64,000 nt of DNA from Rhizaria sp. SCN 62-66 (Eukaryota > Rhizaria, unplaced). Position numbers and translations under genes: made by a program. The stretch is from the NCBI GenBank assembly GCA_001724265.1, contig MEDY01000041.1:1-64000 (forward strand), read 5' to 3'. A model generated the notes under the pieces. That model saw nothing but the letters and a program-made list of their open reading frames with translations, did not search any database and was not told where the DNA came from. Shown in pieces: positions 32,930 to 44,200 of the stretch (its first letter is position 1; each line of letters begins with the position of its first letter).

Positions 32930-35070
32930 ATGTCAAGGTCGCTTGATACGCTTCCATTTCCGCCTCACTGGCGCGGTACGTTTGCTTTGTTGTCGTCCCT
33001 CGCACCCCGCTCTTATTCCCACCGTGATCGCGCCTCACAACCTTCATCTCTTTATCCCAAACTTCCCCAGCGGCTCTGAAAAGCGCGAACTTTCTCACAG
33101 ACGCGGATGTGCTGTCCACGAAGGCGCACCGCCTGGCGCGCGAGACGAGCCTGACGCGCGAGGAGGCCGAGCACATCCGCCGCATCACTCGCGCGCACGC
33201 CGCCTCGCTGCCCCCCGTCCTTGCGCACCCCGGTGCAGCTGCCACAGCAGCGGCAGCGGGGTCCGCATTCGCCGCGGACGCCGCGAGTGCTGGCGCGACC
33301 ACAAACCCCGCACATGCAGTGGCTGGCCCAGTGCAGGCGGTGACTGGCCCCGGGCGCGCGGTGACGGCGCTGGAGCTGGCGCGCCACGGCGGCGTCTACG
33401 CGCTTGCCAGCCGCGCCGCCGCCTCGGCCTCCGCTTAGCAGCAGCCGCAGCAGCAGAGGGAGACGACGCCCGTGTGGGTGGTTGAGAAGCGCGCGCCGAC
33501 CGCGCTTGAGCTGCAGCTCTTTTATCGCAGCAACAACGCCGCGAACACGACGATCAACGACGGCGACAGTGCGAGCAGCGCGAGCGGCGCAAGTGCGGGT
33601 GCGAGCGCGAGTGCCGCGGACGCAGCCGCTGACGAAACTGATACCAAAGAGAACGCTACCGTCGACATCAATAGCGCAAGCTCTACTCGCGCTCGCGACC
33701 GTAATCAGCAGCTGCAGCAGCAGCAACATTCTCAGCAGCAGCAGCACCGTCCCCTGTTCCCTTCTCTCTTCCCGTCTCTATTCCCCCATACTACTTACCG
33801 CACACGCACTGACGCTGCGTCTGCGTCCGGTCTCGGCGCGAGCGCCGCTGCGCCTTCATCTGCGGCCTCTGCGGCCTCCGCAGCCGCGGCTGCGTCCGTG
33901 TCATCGGCCGTGTACCCCGTGGTCACGCTTGTGCGCGGCATTGACGCGCTCCTCGGCGGCGGACTCCAGCGTGGGCTTGTGACCGAGCTGGCGGGTGCGC
34001 CGGGTGCTGGCAAGACGCAGCTGGCGCTGCAGGCCGCGTGCGCCGTTGCGCTGCCCGCCGCGGTCGGCGGCTGCGACGGCGAGGTCATCTACATCGACGC
34101 CGAGGGCGCCGTGCGGCCCGGCCGGCTGCGCGAGATCGCGGAGGGCGTCGCTGCTAGGGTCGCCGCAGTAAACGAGGCCACACGTGCGCTGGCGCTCGCG
34201 GAGGCGGCGGCAGCGGCGGAGGCGGCGACCAAGCAGAGCCTTATTGGCGACGACGATGGTGGCGACGATGGTGGCGATCACAAGAATGACTCTGGTGCTT
34301 GTCCACAGAGCCCCGCACAACGCGCCCCCGCACAACGCGCCCCCGCACAACGCGCCCCCGCGCACAGCGCTCCCGCGCTGCTGTCGCTGAGCGCGGACGA
34401 CGTCCTGCGGCGCATCCATCTCATGCTGCCGCTAGACCGGACCGAGACGGCCGCGGCTGTGCGCGCGCTGCCGCAGCTGCTGGCGGCGCGGCCGCGCGTG
34501 TGCCTCGTCGTCGTCGACTCGGTCGCCACGCACTTCCGCGTCGCGCCGCTCGCGAGCCCCGGCTTCGCGGTCAACAGCGCTGGCTCCAACACAGCAGGGA
34601 TCACCGCGGGCGGCGCGGGCGTCGTGGCTGTGGCTGAGACTGTGCGCGCGCGCGCCGAGGCTGTGGCGATGCTCGCGGCGCAGCTGCAAGCCGTGGCCTG
34701 TGCGCGCGGCGTTGCCGTGCTCAGCGTGAACCAGGTCACCCTCAAGGACACCAACACCAACGCCAACGCCAACGCCGGCACAGCGAGCAGCGCCAGCGCG
34801 TTCGCTGCGGGCGACCGCGACCGCGAGCGTGAGCGCGAGCATGAGCGTGAGAGGCGGCTGGTGCCTGTGTTCGCGGACGCGTGGGCGCCGCTTTGCGCGT
34901 ACCGGCTCATGCTCTTCTGGCGCAGGGGCCGGCGCGTAGCGAGGCTCACCAAGGCGCCCGTGTGCGGCGGCCGCGAGTGCGAGTACGTCGTCTGCGAGAC
35001 CGGCGTCCAGGACGTTGAGCAGGAGCAAGACCAAGAGTTTGATCAAGATCAAGAGCAAGAACAAGACTGA
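32930..35070 (+). CDS. RAD51C: RAD51C recombinase paralogue, with an in-frame TAG codon
   Basis: RAD51C acts in the paralogue complexes that load RAD51 during homologous recombination. Exon 1 is 32930-32975. After a 95-base phase 1 intron (GTACGT...CCCCAG), exon 2 is 33071-35070, ending in TGA. The spliced N-terminus (LPFPPHWRAALKSANFLTDA onward, then EEAEHIRRITR and TALEL) follows the RAD51C helical domain closely. The ATPase core has Walker A GAPGAGKT (about 324-331, counting the TAG as a residue), the YIDAEG strand, Walker B LVVVD (about 494-498) and an SVNQVT motif. Codon 138 (33436-33438) is TAG, in the same frame as both halves, directly before a CAG-rich run. If it terminates, the product is 137 residues without an ATPase. 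Read through, it is 681 residues. No splice pair that removes it is apparent. A second TALEL occurs 26 codons after the TAG. Confidence 0.85.
33436..33438 (+). other. In-frame TAG inside RAD51C
   Basis: The codon context is GCC TCC GCT TAG CAG CAG CCG. Homology to RAD51C is in the same frame on both sides. Candidate explanations are a sense UAG, a nonsense allele (CAG to TAG) or an assembly error. Confidence 0.85.
34312..34371 (+). repeat. 15-bp tandem repeat in RAD51C
   Basis: Three perfect copies and one degenerate copy of CCCGCACAACGCGCC encode an Ala-Gln-Arg-Ala-Pro pentapeptide array between the Walker A and Walker B parts of the ATPase. It sits in a low-complexity insertion, so it probably loops out of the fold. 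Confidence 0.85.
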
Positions 35071-35271
35071 GAGTCGAGAGCAGCCTCGTGACTACGGTTT
35101 AAATAACATGATATAGATTCAAGTTATATAGATTTGGAATGACATTGGTAATAATAAATGTATTAATTATACGAATACATATTTAAAGGATAAACTAATG
35201 TAAATAATTTTATCTCTCGTAAGAAAGATCAACAGTCCCAAATTTGTTTCTCCTCACAATTGTTTAGTCGC

Positions 35272-38200
35272 TCACTCGCTCTCGAGTCCAGGCGGTGCAG
35301 GCAACAGCCCCAAGCGATCAAAGAACATCTTGATGGCGTCCGCAGTGGCCATAACGCCGTAGACCTCGATGCGCTCGAATAGCACGGCGCGGCGGTAGCC
35401 GTCGCGCACGATGCCCAGCGCGGACCGCACGTGCTGGTGGGCGCGCCGCCGCTGCAGCCGCGCGCGCACGCGCCGCCACAGCCGCTGGATCTTGACTGCG
35501 GCCTTGTAGCGCATCTGCCGCTCGAGGGCCTGCTCCTGCGCCGTCTGCAGCTGGCGCTTGACCGAGCGACTCACGGCCGCGAGCCCGGCGCGGATGCGCA
35601 CGGCGGCGTGGAGCTTGATGAAGGCCAGCGCCGAGACAAGCAGCGTCGGTGTGCTCAGCAGCGCGCGCACCGTCGGGGCGGCGTGCTCGCTGTCGGCGGC
35701 GAAGTGCTGTTGCTTCTGCTGCTCATGGTCACTTTGTGACTTGTGACTACTGCTCGTCTTGCTGGCGCTGTCAGGATGGTTCTTGTCGTCACCCGCAGTT
35801 TTGTGGTCGCCGTGGTCGTCGCCGGTGCTCTTGCGGTGGCTCGCGGCCTGCGCTTCCTCGCGCTTCCGCCGCATCGCCAACTTCTCGCGCCACGCAATCT
35901 GCACCAGCGTCACAAGCGCATTCACGTACGCAACTTGCTCCTTCGCCACCAGCTGCTGCGACCGCTGCGCCTTGCGTGCCAAGAACCCGCGGACACCGTT
36001 CTGCAGCACCTTGACCGCCGCCGTGGCCTTGGCGGGCGTGGTGCCGTACTCCTTGACCAGCTTGTACCGGCGCCGCTCGCGCACGCCGCGCCAGCGCCGC
36101 TGAATCTGCACGGCCGCGCGCTCAAGCACGGTGCGCCGACGCTGCCGGAACGCGCGCCACGCGCGCTGGATCACCAGGGCGGCGTGCGCACGTGCGCGGG
36201 CCTCAAGAGTGCGCGCGCGCGCCGCGAGCCTGCGCCGCCACGCGCGCTGGATCACGACCGCGGCCTGCGTGGCGCGCATCTCGCGGGGCGGGAAGTGGCT
36301 CCACGACCGCAGCTGCGGCGCAGCGAGCGTGGCCGCGAACACGCGGAACCGGTCTTCGGCAGCGGCCTCCGCGGCGGCGGCTGCGGTCGCCGCGGCGGTC
36401 GCAGTCGCGCGGGCGAGAGCAAGCGCGCTGGCGGCCGAGCCAGTGCTGGCGTGGGTCGCTGCCGCAGCGGCCGCGGCAGCGGCAGAGGCCGAGGCGGCGG
36501 CCGCAGCGGTCGCGGCAGCCATTCTCGTCGCCACTGCCTTTCCGTTGGTGAGGTCAATCGTAGCGGTACTGTTTGCGTTATTGGCGTTCGTGTAGTTATT
36601 GGCGTTGTTGTTGGCGTTCTCTCTCCGGGCCGCGCGCTGTAGCTTCGACTTGACTGCTCCCCAGTCGACGAGCTCGGACAGAGACGGCGGCCGCCCGCCT
36701 CCGCAGAGCGCCACGAGAGCCCGGCCGCCGCTCACAACAAGGCTGTTACTACCAGCGCTTGCACTTGCGTCGCTATAGCCATAGCTGGTCGAGTTGCTGT
36801 TCACAGATTGAGCGCCGCAGTCTCCGATTGCAGCAACGGGAACCCAAGCGTAGCTGTACGGCGTGTCTGCAGTCTCGAACTGACTGCCGGGTGGCTGCGA
36901 CACGGCGTCCGCTGCCGCAACTGACACGAGCGCTGGCGGCGGAAAGTGTGCAAAGGGGAATGCGCCGAAGTTGACGCTGATCGACGGCGGCGTCGGTGCA
37001 GTCGTCGCAGTCGACAGCGCTGCGAACAGAGCTGCAGAGGCTGCCGAGGCATCGTGACCGAGCGCTGCAGTTGCGGCGTCATCACCGTTGCCACTCCCAC
37101 TACCCGCAGCGCCAGACTCGGGGTCCGCGCCAGTCACAGAGGTCGCGGCGGCGGCGGAGGCAAAGAAGCCGCGGGAACGCGTGCGTGCGTGGCCAGCAGC
37201 GCGCATCGCCGCTGTCTCCGGGTTACCAGTGTTGCCGCTCGCGGGGCCGTGGTTAGCCCCCATAATGCCGCTACTGCGCGGGTTCAGCATGCCTGACCCG
37301 CCAGAGCCGGACGCAGCCGCTGACGCCGAGGACGACGAGAGGAGCTGCTGCAGTGCAATCTGCGACTGCGACGGCGCTGCCGCAGCCGCTAGCGCGCCCG
37401 CAGCGCCCCACGCGTCGCTCTCACCCAACACAACGCCGTTGGCGCCCGCGCCCGCAGCGGGGTTGCGGCGTCCCTGCGCGTTGTGCGCGGCTGCGGCGGC
37501 GCTGAGCCGCGCGTCGCGCGCGATGCGGTGCCACAGCGCAGGGTCCTGGCTCGGCAGCGCGGGCGTCGCGTGCTCGCCGTCTCCGCCTGAGCGCCCGAAG
37601 CGCGCCGGCGGCGCCGCGGCGGCTGCGGCGGCAGCGGCCGCGGCAAATGCGGCGGCGCGCAGCAGGCGGCGGGCGCCTGACGTGCCGGCGCGGGGCGCGC
37701 GCGGGAGTGTGAGTGCGGCTGCCACAGGCGCGCTGGAGTCGCGGGAAGAGCCCGCGCCGGCGCCCGCTGTGGCCGCGATCACGGCAGAAGCTGCAGCGGC
37801 AAGAGAGAACGCTGCTGCACTCGATTTATCATTGGCATTCGCACTCGCGCTATTACCACTGCTGTTGGTGTTGCTGCTGGCATTAAGAGGGCTCGAGTTG
37901 GGGCTGGCGTTTGAGTTCGAGGGCGAGAGCGTCGAGGCGGGCGCTGTTGCAGCCGCAAGCGCCAGTTTGGCTCCGATGGAGATTGCGGGGCCTACCGCGG
38001 CGTTACGGCCGGTCTGGAGAGGGAGGGAGAGCACCGTGGACGCGAGGGCGAGGGACTGGGGCCGACGTATCTGCGGCGGCTGAGACTGCTGGTGTTGCTG
38101 CGACGACGAGGATGCAGGAGCAAGAGCGGTTGATGACAGAGACATATTCGCATCGCCACTGATACCGCTGTTGAGCGCGTTCGTGCCAGAGCTCTTGCGC

Positions 38201-41200
38201 GCGCCGCTGCTGCTTCCGGTCCGGACGCGGGTGACGCTGGAGCGCCTGCTGCCGGGCCGGCTGCCACTGCCAGAGCTGCCGCCAGTGTTGGCGTTTGCCG
38301 CGGAGGACGAGGGAGTGCCCAGTTTGCCCCCAGATGCGCGCTTACCGGCGCTGGTGCCATTGTTCGCGGGCGGCGAAAGCGGGCCTGAGGCGCGCGAGGC
38401 GGGGCGGGAAGCGGGGCGGGACGAGCCTGGAGCCGGGGAAGCTGCTCGCGACTGAGTGCGCGACTGGGAGCGCGACTGCAAGTCCGAGTGGGGCTGGGAG
38501 TCGGGGCGCAGCTCCGGCCGTGACTGCGAGCGCGACTGCGGGGGAGGAGTAGCTGAGCCAGCATCAACACCAGCGCGCGCAGTCGCGTTGTCATCACGCA
38601 TCTTGCTGCCATCGCTGGTGTTGTTCGTAGTGCTAGAGGCAGTGTTAGCAGTGGCGTTCACGACTGTGTTGCTGCTGCTGCCGCCTCGTGACTGTGTGCC
38701 GCGCGAGTGAGAGCGCGACCCAGGCCTTTGCTCATCGGCAACGGGAGTTGCGCTGTTCTCGCGGTCGCTTTCACTGACACTCAGCGCGGCAGAGCCCTTA
38801 CGCGAGTGCTTGCCGACGGAGCTCTTGCGCGAGTGAGACGCCCCACCCAGAGAGCCCCTCGCAGGGTTAATCGCTGCACTTGCATTCGCGTTGTTAGGCT
38901 TGCCAGTCTCAGGCCCACTGGTTACAGCAGCAGCAACCTTTTGTTGCTGAGGTTGCTGTTGCGGGGGAGATGCATGTACGCCTACGAGCTGCGACTGGGG
39001 CGCTTGTGCGTTGCCTCCACCGACGCTAGCGCCGCTGTTGGTATTCGCGCTGGCGCTGGGGAGGTACGACTCGCCGACGGCGTCGACGGCGGCCGTGCCC
39101 AGCAGCGCCACGGCCGGCCGCATCACTTGCGCGGCCAGCGCCGCGGCCTGCGCTGCCCGCTCGCGCGGCCCCCACATCATCGCGTCGGCACCGAAGACGG
39201 CAAGGAAGGGTCCACCGTCGGCGGCGACGTAGAGCGTGCCGCCGCTGAGGTCGATCATGAACGACACCACGCATGCCGCGGACGGCCGCGGCAGCGCGCT
39301 GGGGTCGTGCGTGAACATGCAGCGCACGGGGGCACTAAGAACGCAGCCGTTCGCGCCGGCGGAGATCGTGCCCGCGCTTGAGAACACGACGCCGCTGTTG
39401 CTGGTGCTGTTAAGGTTGGGGGCGGCGTCTGCGGACAGGGGCGCAACCCAGCGCAGCGAGCCGGGCACGCCGGGCGCGGGGGAGGCAGCGGGCACAGCGA
39501 CGGCCGGGTCCGGGCCGTGGTCGCGCACTACCTTGTACACGGCGCCGAGCACGCTGAGGCCGACGCCGGCGCCGAGGCCGAACCCGCCCAGAGACATAAC
39601 GGGGTTGGAGCTGCTGCTGGAGTTCGCGTGCGACTGGGCGATGATGGGCGCGCCGTCCGGACCAGGGGCCGCGTTCACCGTCAGTGCCGGCGCGCCGACG
39701 ACGCCGGGCAGCGTGATGCCGCCCCAGACGAGCGTGCCGTCGGAGCACAGCGCCATGCCGCGGCTGTGCGTGTGGCCAAAGGAAAAGGCCGCCGCGGGTG
39801 CCGGCCGCGCGCGGTCGCCGACGCCGCTGCCGCTAGGATTCGCGCCGTTCGCAGACGCGGTCGCAGGGTTTGACTGCAGTTGCGCCGCGGCAGGAGGCAG
39901 GTCCAACGGATCGCTAATGACACCGGGAATACTATTGCTGCCATGAGCGCCGTGATTGTGGCTGTGCGAGGGAAAGCGGTTTGAGTCCGAGTCGCTGTCG
40001 CTTTGGCTCCCGTCGTTGCTGCCGTTCAAAACAGGCTTACTGCTACTGTGGGACTTAGCACTGAGCTTGCGGCCGTACGCGCCCCCGCTGCTGCCGTGCT
40101 CAGAGTCTGCGACGCTGTCAGCATGCGTAGCGCGATGAGACTCGTCCTCGTTGCTGTCTTCAGCATCATCGCCGCGAGACATTGCCGCAGCAGCCTCAGC
40201 CTCAGCAGCAGCAGCGGCGGCAGCAGCAGCGGCGGCGGCCGTGGCAGCTGCAGTCGCAGCCGCCGCCGCCGTTACATTAGAGCCTCCACTGGCATTGCCG
40301 GCGTTGCTCCCGGCAGCAACAGTGCCACTGGCAGCAGCCACCGCTTGCCCGCCCGCCGCAGCCGCAGCGGCCGCAGCAGCCGCCGCTGCAGCAGCAGCCG
40401 TGGCCCTGGCCCTGCGCGCGGCCCGCGCAGCGCGGTCCCTGGCGGCGCGCGCGCGCTTGAGCTGCTTCGGCGGCGCGGCGGTGGCGACGTGCGCGACGCC
40501 GGCCATCCAGCTCTCGCGCGTGCCGTGCGCGTGCAGCTCCCAGTAGCTGCGCGCGAAGCGGGTCAGGTAGTGCACGTAGCGCGCCACGGCGGCGCGCGCG
40601 GCCAGCACGGCCTGCGGCTGCGTCATCGCAGACAGCGCGGTCGCCGCCGAGACCAGGGTTGCCCACGCGGCGCCCACGCCCGTCGGCAGGAGCTGCGGCT
40701 GCGGCTGCTGCTGGCCGCCTGCAGCGGAGTTGCCGGTGTGGCCCGACCCAGATGCGGGAGCCGTGGAGGCTGCGGGGAGAATATCCGGGATGTCCACCAG
40801 GGACGAGAGACTGAGGCCGTGCTGCGAGACCAGGCTGAGCAGCACGAGAGCGCGCGCGAGGGCCGCCGGAGCCACATACGCCGCATTCAGGTTGGGGTTC
40901 GCAGTTGCGGCGTTGTTGCTGCCGTCGGCAGAGCTGGCGTCAGGAGGGAACGGAAACACGCAGGATCCCGGGGGCGCGGCGGCGACGAGCGCAGCCCTGA
41001 GCTCGTCGGCAACCACGGGCACCGAGGCCGAGGCCGAGAGCTGCGTCCAGCGGCGGCCCACGTGCTCCGCCGCCTGCGACAGCGCGTGCGTGAGCAACAC
41101 GTCGAGCTTCGCCAGCGACGCCGGCGGCGCGTTGACCGTGGAGCCACCCGTCGAGTTGGCGCTCGCGCTGGCGAGGCCGAGCGCGGTTGAGGCCGCCGCG

Positions 41201-44200
41201 CTGGCCGCCGCGACGCCCGCGGCCGAGGCGCCCCCGGCGGCGGCGTCCGCGGTGCCGGCGATGTCAGCAGCAATGGCGGCGGCGCGCCACTGGCGCAGCA
41301 CAGCCTCGGCGACGCCAGGCGCGGCGGTGAGCAGCAGCTCGAGCTGGTCCCACGGCTGCGAGGGCAGGAAGGCGGACGGCAGGAGGTCCGCAATGATGAC
41401 GGCGGCCACGGTCGCGCACGAGGCGTAGTCGCCGCGGGAGCGCGCGAAGGCCAGCAGCGCGTCGGAGCGGGACGGCAGCTGCGACGCGAACGACACGCCG
41501 CGGCCGCTCATGTCGACCATAGACGCCGCCGAGGCGCCGCCACCGCCGCCGCCGTACCTGCCTGTGCTGTTGCTGTGGTGGTGGCTAGAGGTGGGCGCGA
41601 TGGTCGCCATCGATGACGCGGGCAGCAGCGGGGCCGCGCCGGGCGCCAGGACGACGCCGCCGGGGCCGGGCGTCGAGGCCAGCGGCGCCGAGTCGAGCCG
41701 TGGCAACGGCAGCGCGGCGGCCGCAGCGGCGGGACGCAGGGCGCCGGCGCTCGCGGTGTTGGCGCTGCTGTTGATGAGGCTGATGGTCGTGTCCAGAGGA
41801 GCTGCCGCCGCGCCATTAGCGCTGATGGACTGTGTCGCAGAGAACGGAGCCGGTCCAGTGACGCGCGAGCCCGCGAACACGAGCGGGTGGTGGTGACTGG
41901 ACTCGCCACCCTCTTCGTAGACAACTAAACTGCGAGCGCTCGCGCTACTGCTGCTCGCACTGCTGCCACCGTATGACGCGGTAAGCGTCGACAGCGCTGC
42001 CATTGCTTCCGTCCCGGCAGCCTTATTCCGCGCACCCGCCCCAGCGCCAGCGTTTTGCTGCTGGTAGGCCGTGTACGCGCTCCCCTGCGCCGCGGCGGGC
42101 GCGCCGCCGCCGAAGCCAAGCAGCAGCCCGGGGGCGCGGTATGCGCGGTGCGTCAGCGTCGCGATGCTGTACCCGCCCACACTAGCGCTGTTGCAGTTGG
42201 CTGCGTTGGCATTCGCACTGTTGACGTGAGCGTTGTTGGCGTTGACATTAGCGTTCGAGAGCGGGGCGGGAGGGAGCCGGGGGATGATGTGCAGCGGGCG
42301 CGAGCCGAACGCGTAGCCCCAAGTCGGCGCGAGCAGAGCCCACAGCGCGCAGAGCGAGGGGGACACCGCGCCCGCGCCCAGGGCAAGCCCGTTGCCGCCG
42401 CTGGCGCTGTTGTGGAGGGACTTTGCGATGGTGAGCGCGGTGGGCGACGCCGCTGAGGACAGTGAAAGCGGCGACACCTCAGCGGAGCCGCCGTTCGCAC
42501 CGAGAGTGCCGGAGTTGCTGGGTAGCGCCAGGTGCTGAGCGTTCTCGGCAGTGCTCTGGTTGCGCCTGTGCTTGAACCCGCCGCCGCCGCCACCAGCGTT
42601 GCTGTTGTTGTAATTGGCCGTGGCCAGCAGCAGCCCTGTCGGCGATGCCAAATCCGCAGCCAGCCCGCTAAACACACTGATACCAGCGTTGGCACCGGTC
42701 GCGTTCGGGCCGTAGCGGCCGCTGCGCGCCGCCGCGGTGGCCTCAACGAGCCCCGCCCACATTTCGGCGACTGCGTTGTCGGTCACGGGCGCGCGCGACT
42801 GGTTGCGGAGCACCGCGCCGGCCCAGTGTGTGACCGTGGGCGCGTGCGCGGGCACGTGCAGCGTGACTGATGCAGAGGCCGGGTCCAGGCGCAGGCGGGA
42901 GACCTCGGCCGCAGCGGTCATGTCCGAAACCAGGCGCAGCGGCGGCACGCGCAGTGCACTGCCCTTGCCGCCGCCGCTGGAGCCACTCGTGCTGCCGCCA
43001 TGGGCGTGCGCCTGGGTCGCGGTGGGGGCGAGCCGGGCCCATAGCTGCGCGGCGGCGGACGCGGCGCCGAGAGACGGCGCGGGGCCGGATAAGGCGCGCA
43101 GCATGAGCAGGAACGGGGACAGCCGGCCCTGCGCCTGGCCCTGTCCCTGCGACTGCGGCTGCTGAGCTGTCTTGTTGTCGCTGTTGCTCTCAACCGCTGT
43201 GCCACTGCTACTGCTCCCACCGGCGTTGGTGTTGTTGGAAAGCGTGTTGGCCGCGGCGTCGACCAGCTGGGACGGAGTGAGCCCCAGCTCCCACCGCACG
43301 CCGGCCTCGGCCGCAGTCGCGCCGACGCCGCCGTTCACGCCGCCGCCGCGCTTATTGTTGTTGCCGTTGCCAGAGCTAGGCCCGGTCACCGTGCCTGCGC
43401 CCACCCCGGCAAGGCCATTGCCCCTGCCAATAGAGCTTGAGCCGGCGCTGATGCCGCCACTGGCGCTGCCATCGTAGCCCGAAGAGCCCTCAGCAACAGT
43501 CGCGTTCAGCACCGCGCTGACGGCTGGGTCAAGCGGCGCCGCGCCGTAGGGCGCGACAGCGTCCGCGTCCCGCGCAACGGAGCCGAACGCGGCGCCGACG
43601 ACCGGCGGCGGGGGGAGCGGGAAGGCCGCCGCGGCCACGGACGCGGGCGCGGCGGCGCGGGCGGCCTTGGCGGCGGGCGCGGCGGCGCCGAGGCGGGCCA
43701 GGTCGCCCGTGGTGCGCGAGTAGGTGTACGCGGCGTTGACGTACGGCAGCAGCGCGGAGCAGAAGACAAGCGAGAGCGGGTACGGCAACAGCGACGCCAT
43801 CGCCACGCCGGGGTCGTTCTCGCCGCTGCCGCTGCTGTCGAGGCTGTCGGCAGCGCCGGAGCCCATGAGACGCGCCTGCGGCTGCAGCAGCGACTGCGCG
43901 GTATCGCCGCCGGTCGCGCCCGCGCCAGTGCTTGACGGAGCGAGCGGCCCGTAGAGAAGCAGCGAGGGGTCGAGCACCCTGTTGTCGTGCAGCGCCATTG
44001 CACGTTTGACGACGGCAGCGCTGTTGCTGTTACCCGAGCCCTCGCCATTCTCGCCGCCCTCGACTGCGGCGACGACGACGGTGCTGCCGCTCACTGTGCC
44101 CGCGTTCGTGCCCGCACCGCCGCCCTGCTGCTGCTGCAGCGGCGCGATGCTGCTGACTGCGTCAGCGGCGTCCTGCCCGAGGCGCCCCAGCAGTGCGCAC

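Noticed and set aside
33438-35070. Treating RAD51C as a pseudogene
   Set aside because: Apart from the TAG, the frame, splice sites, Walker A and Walker B motifs are all intact over 680 codons, and a second gene shows the same TAG behaviour.
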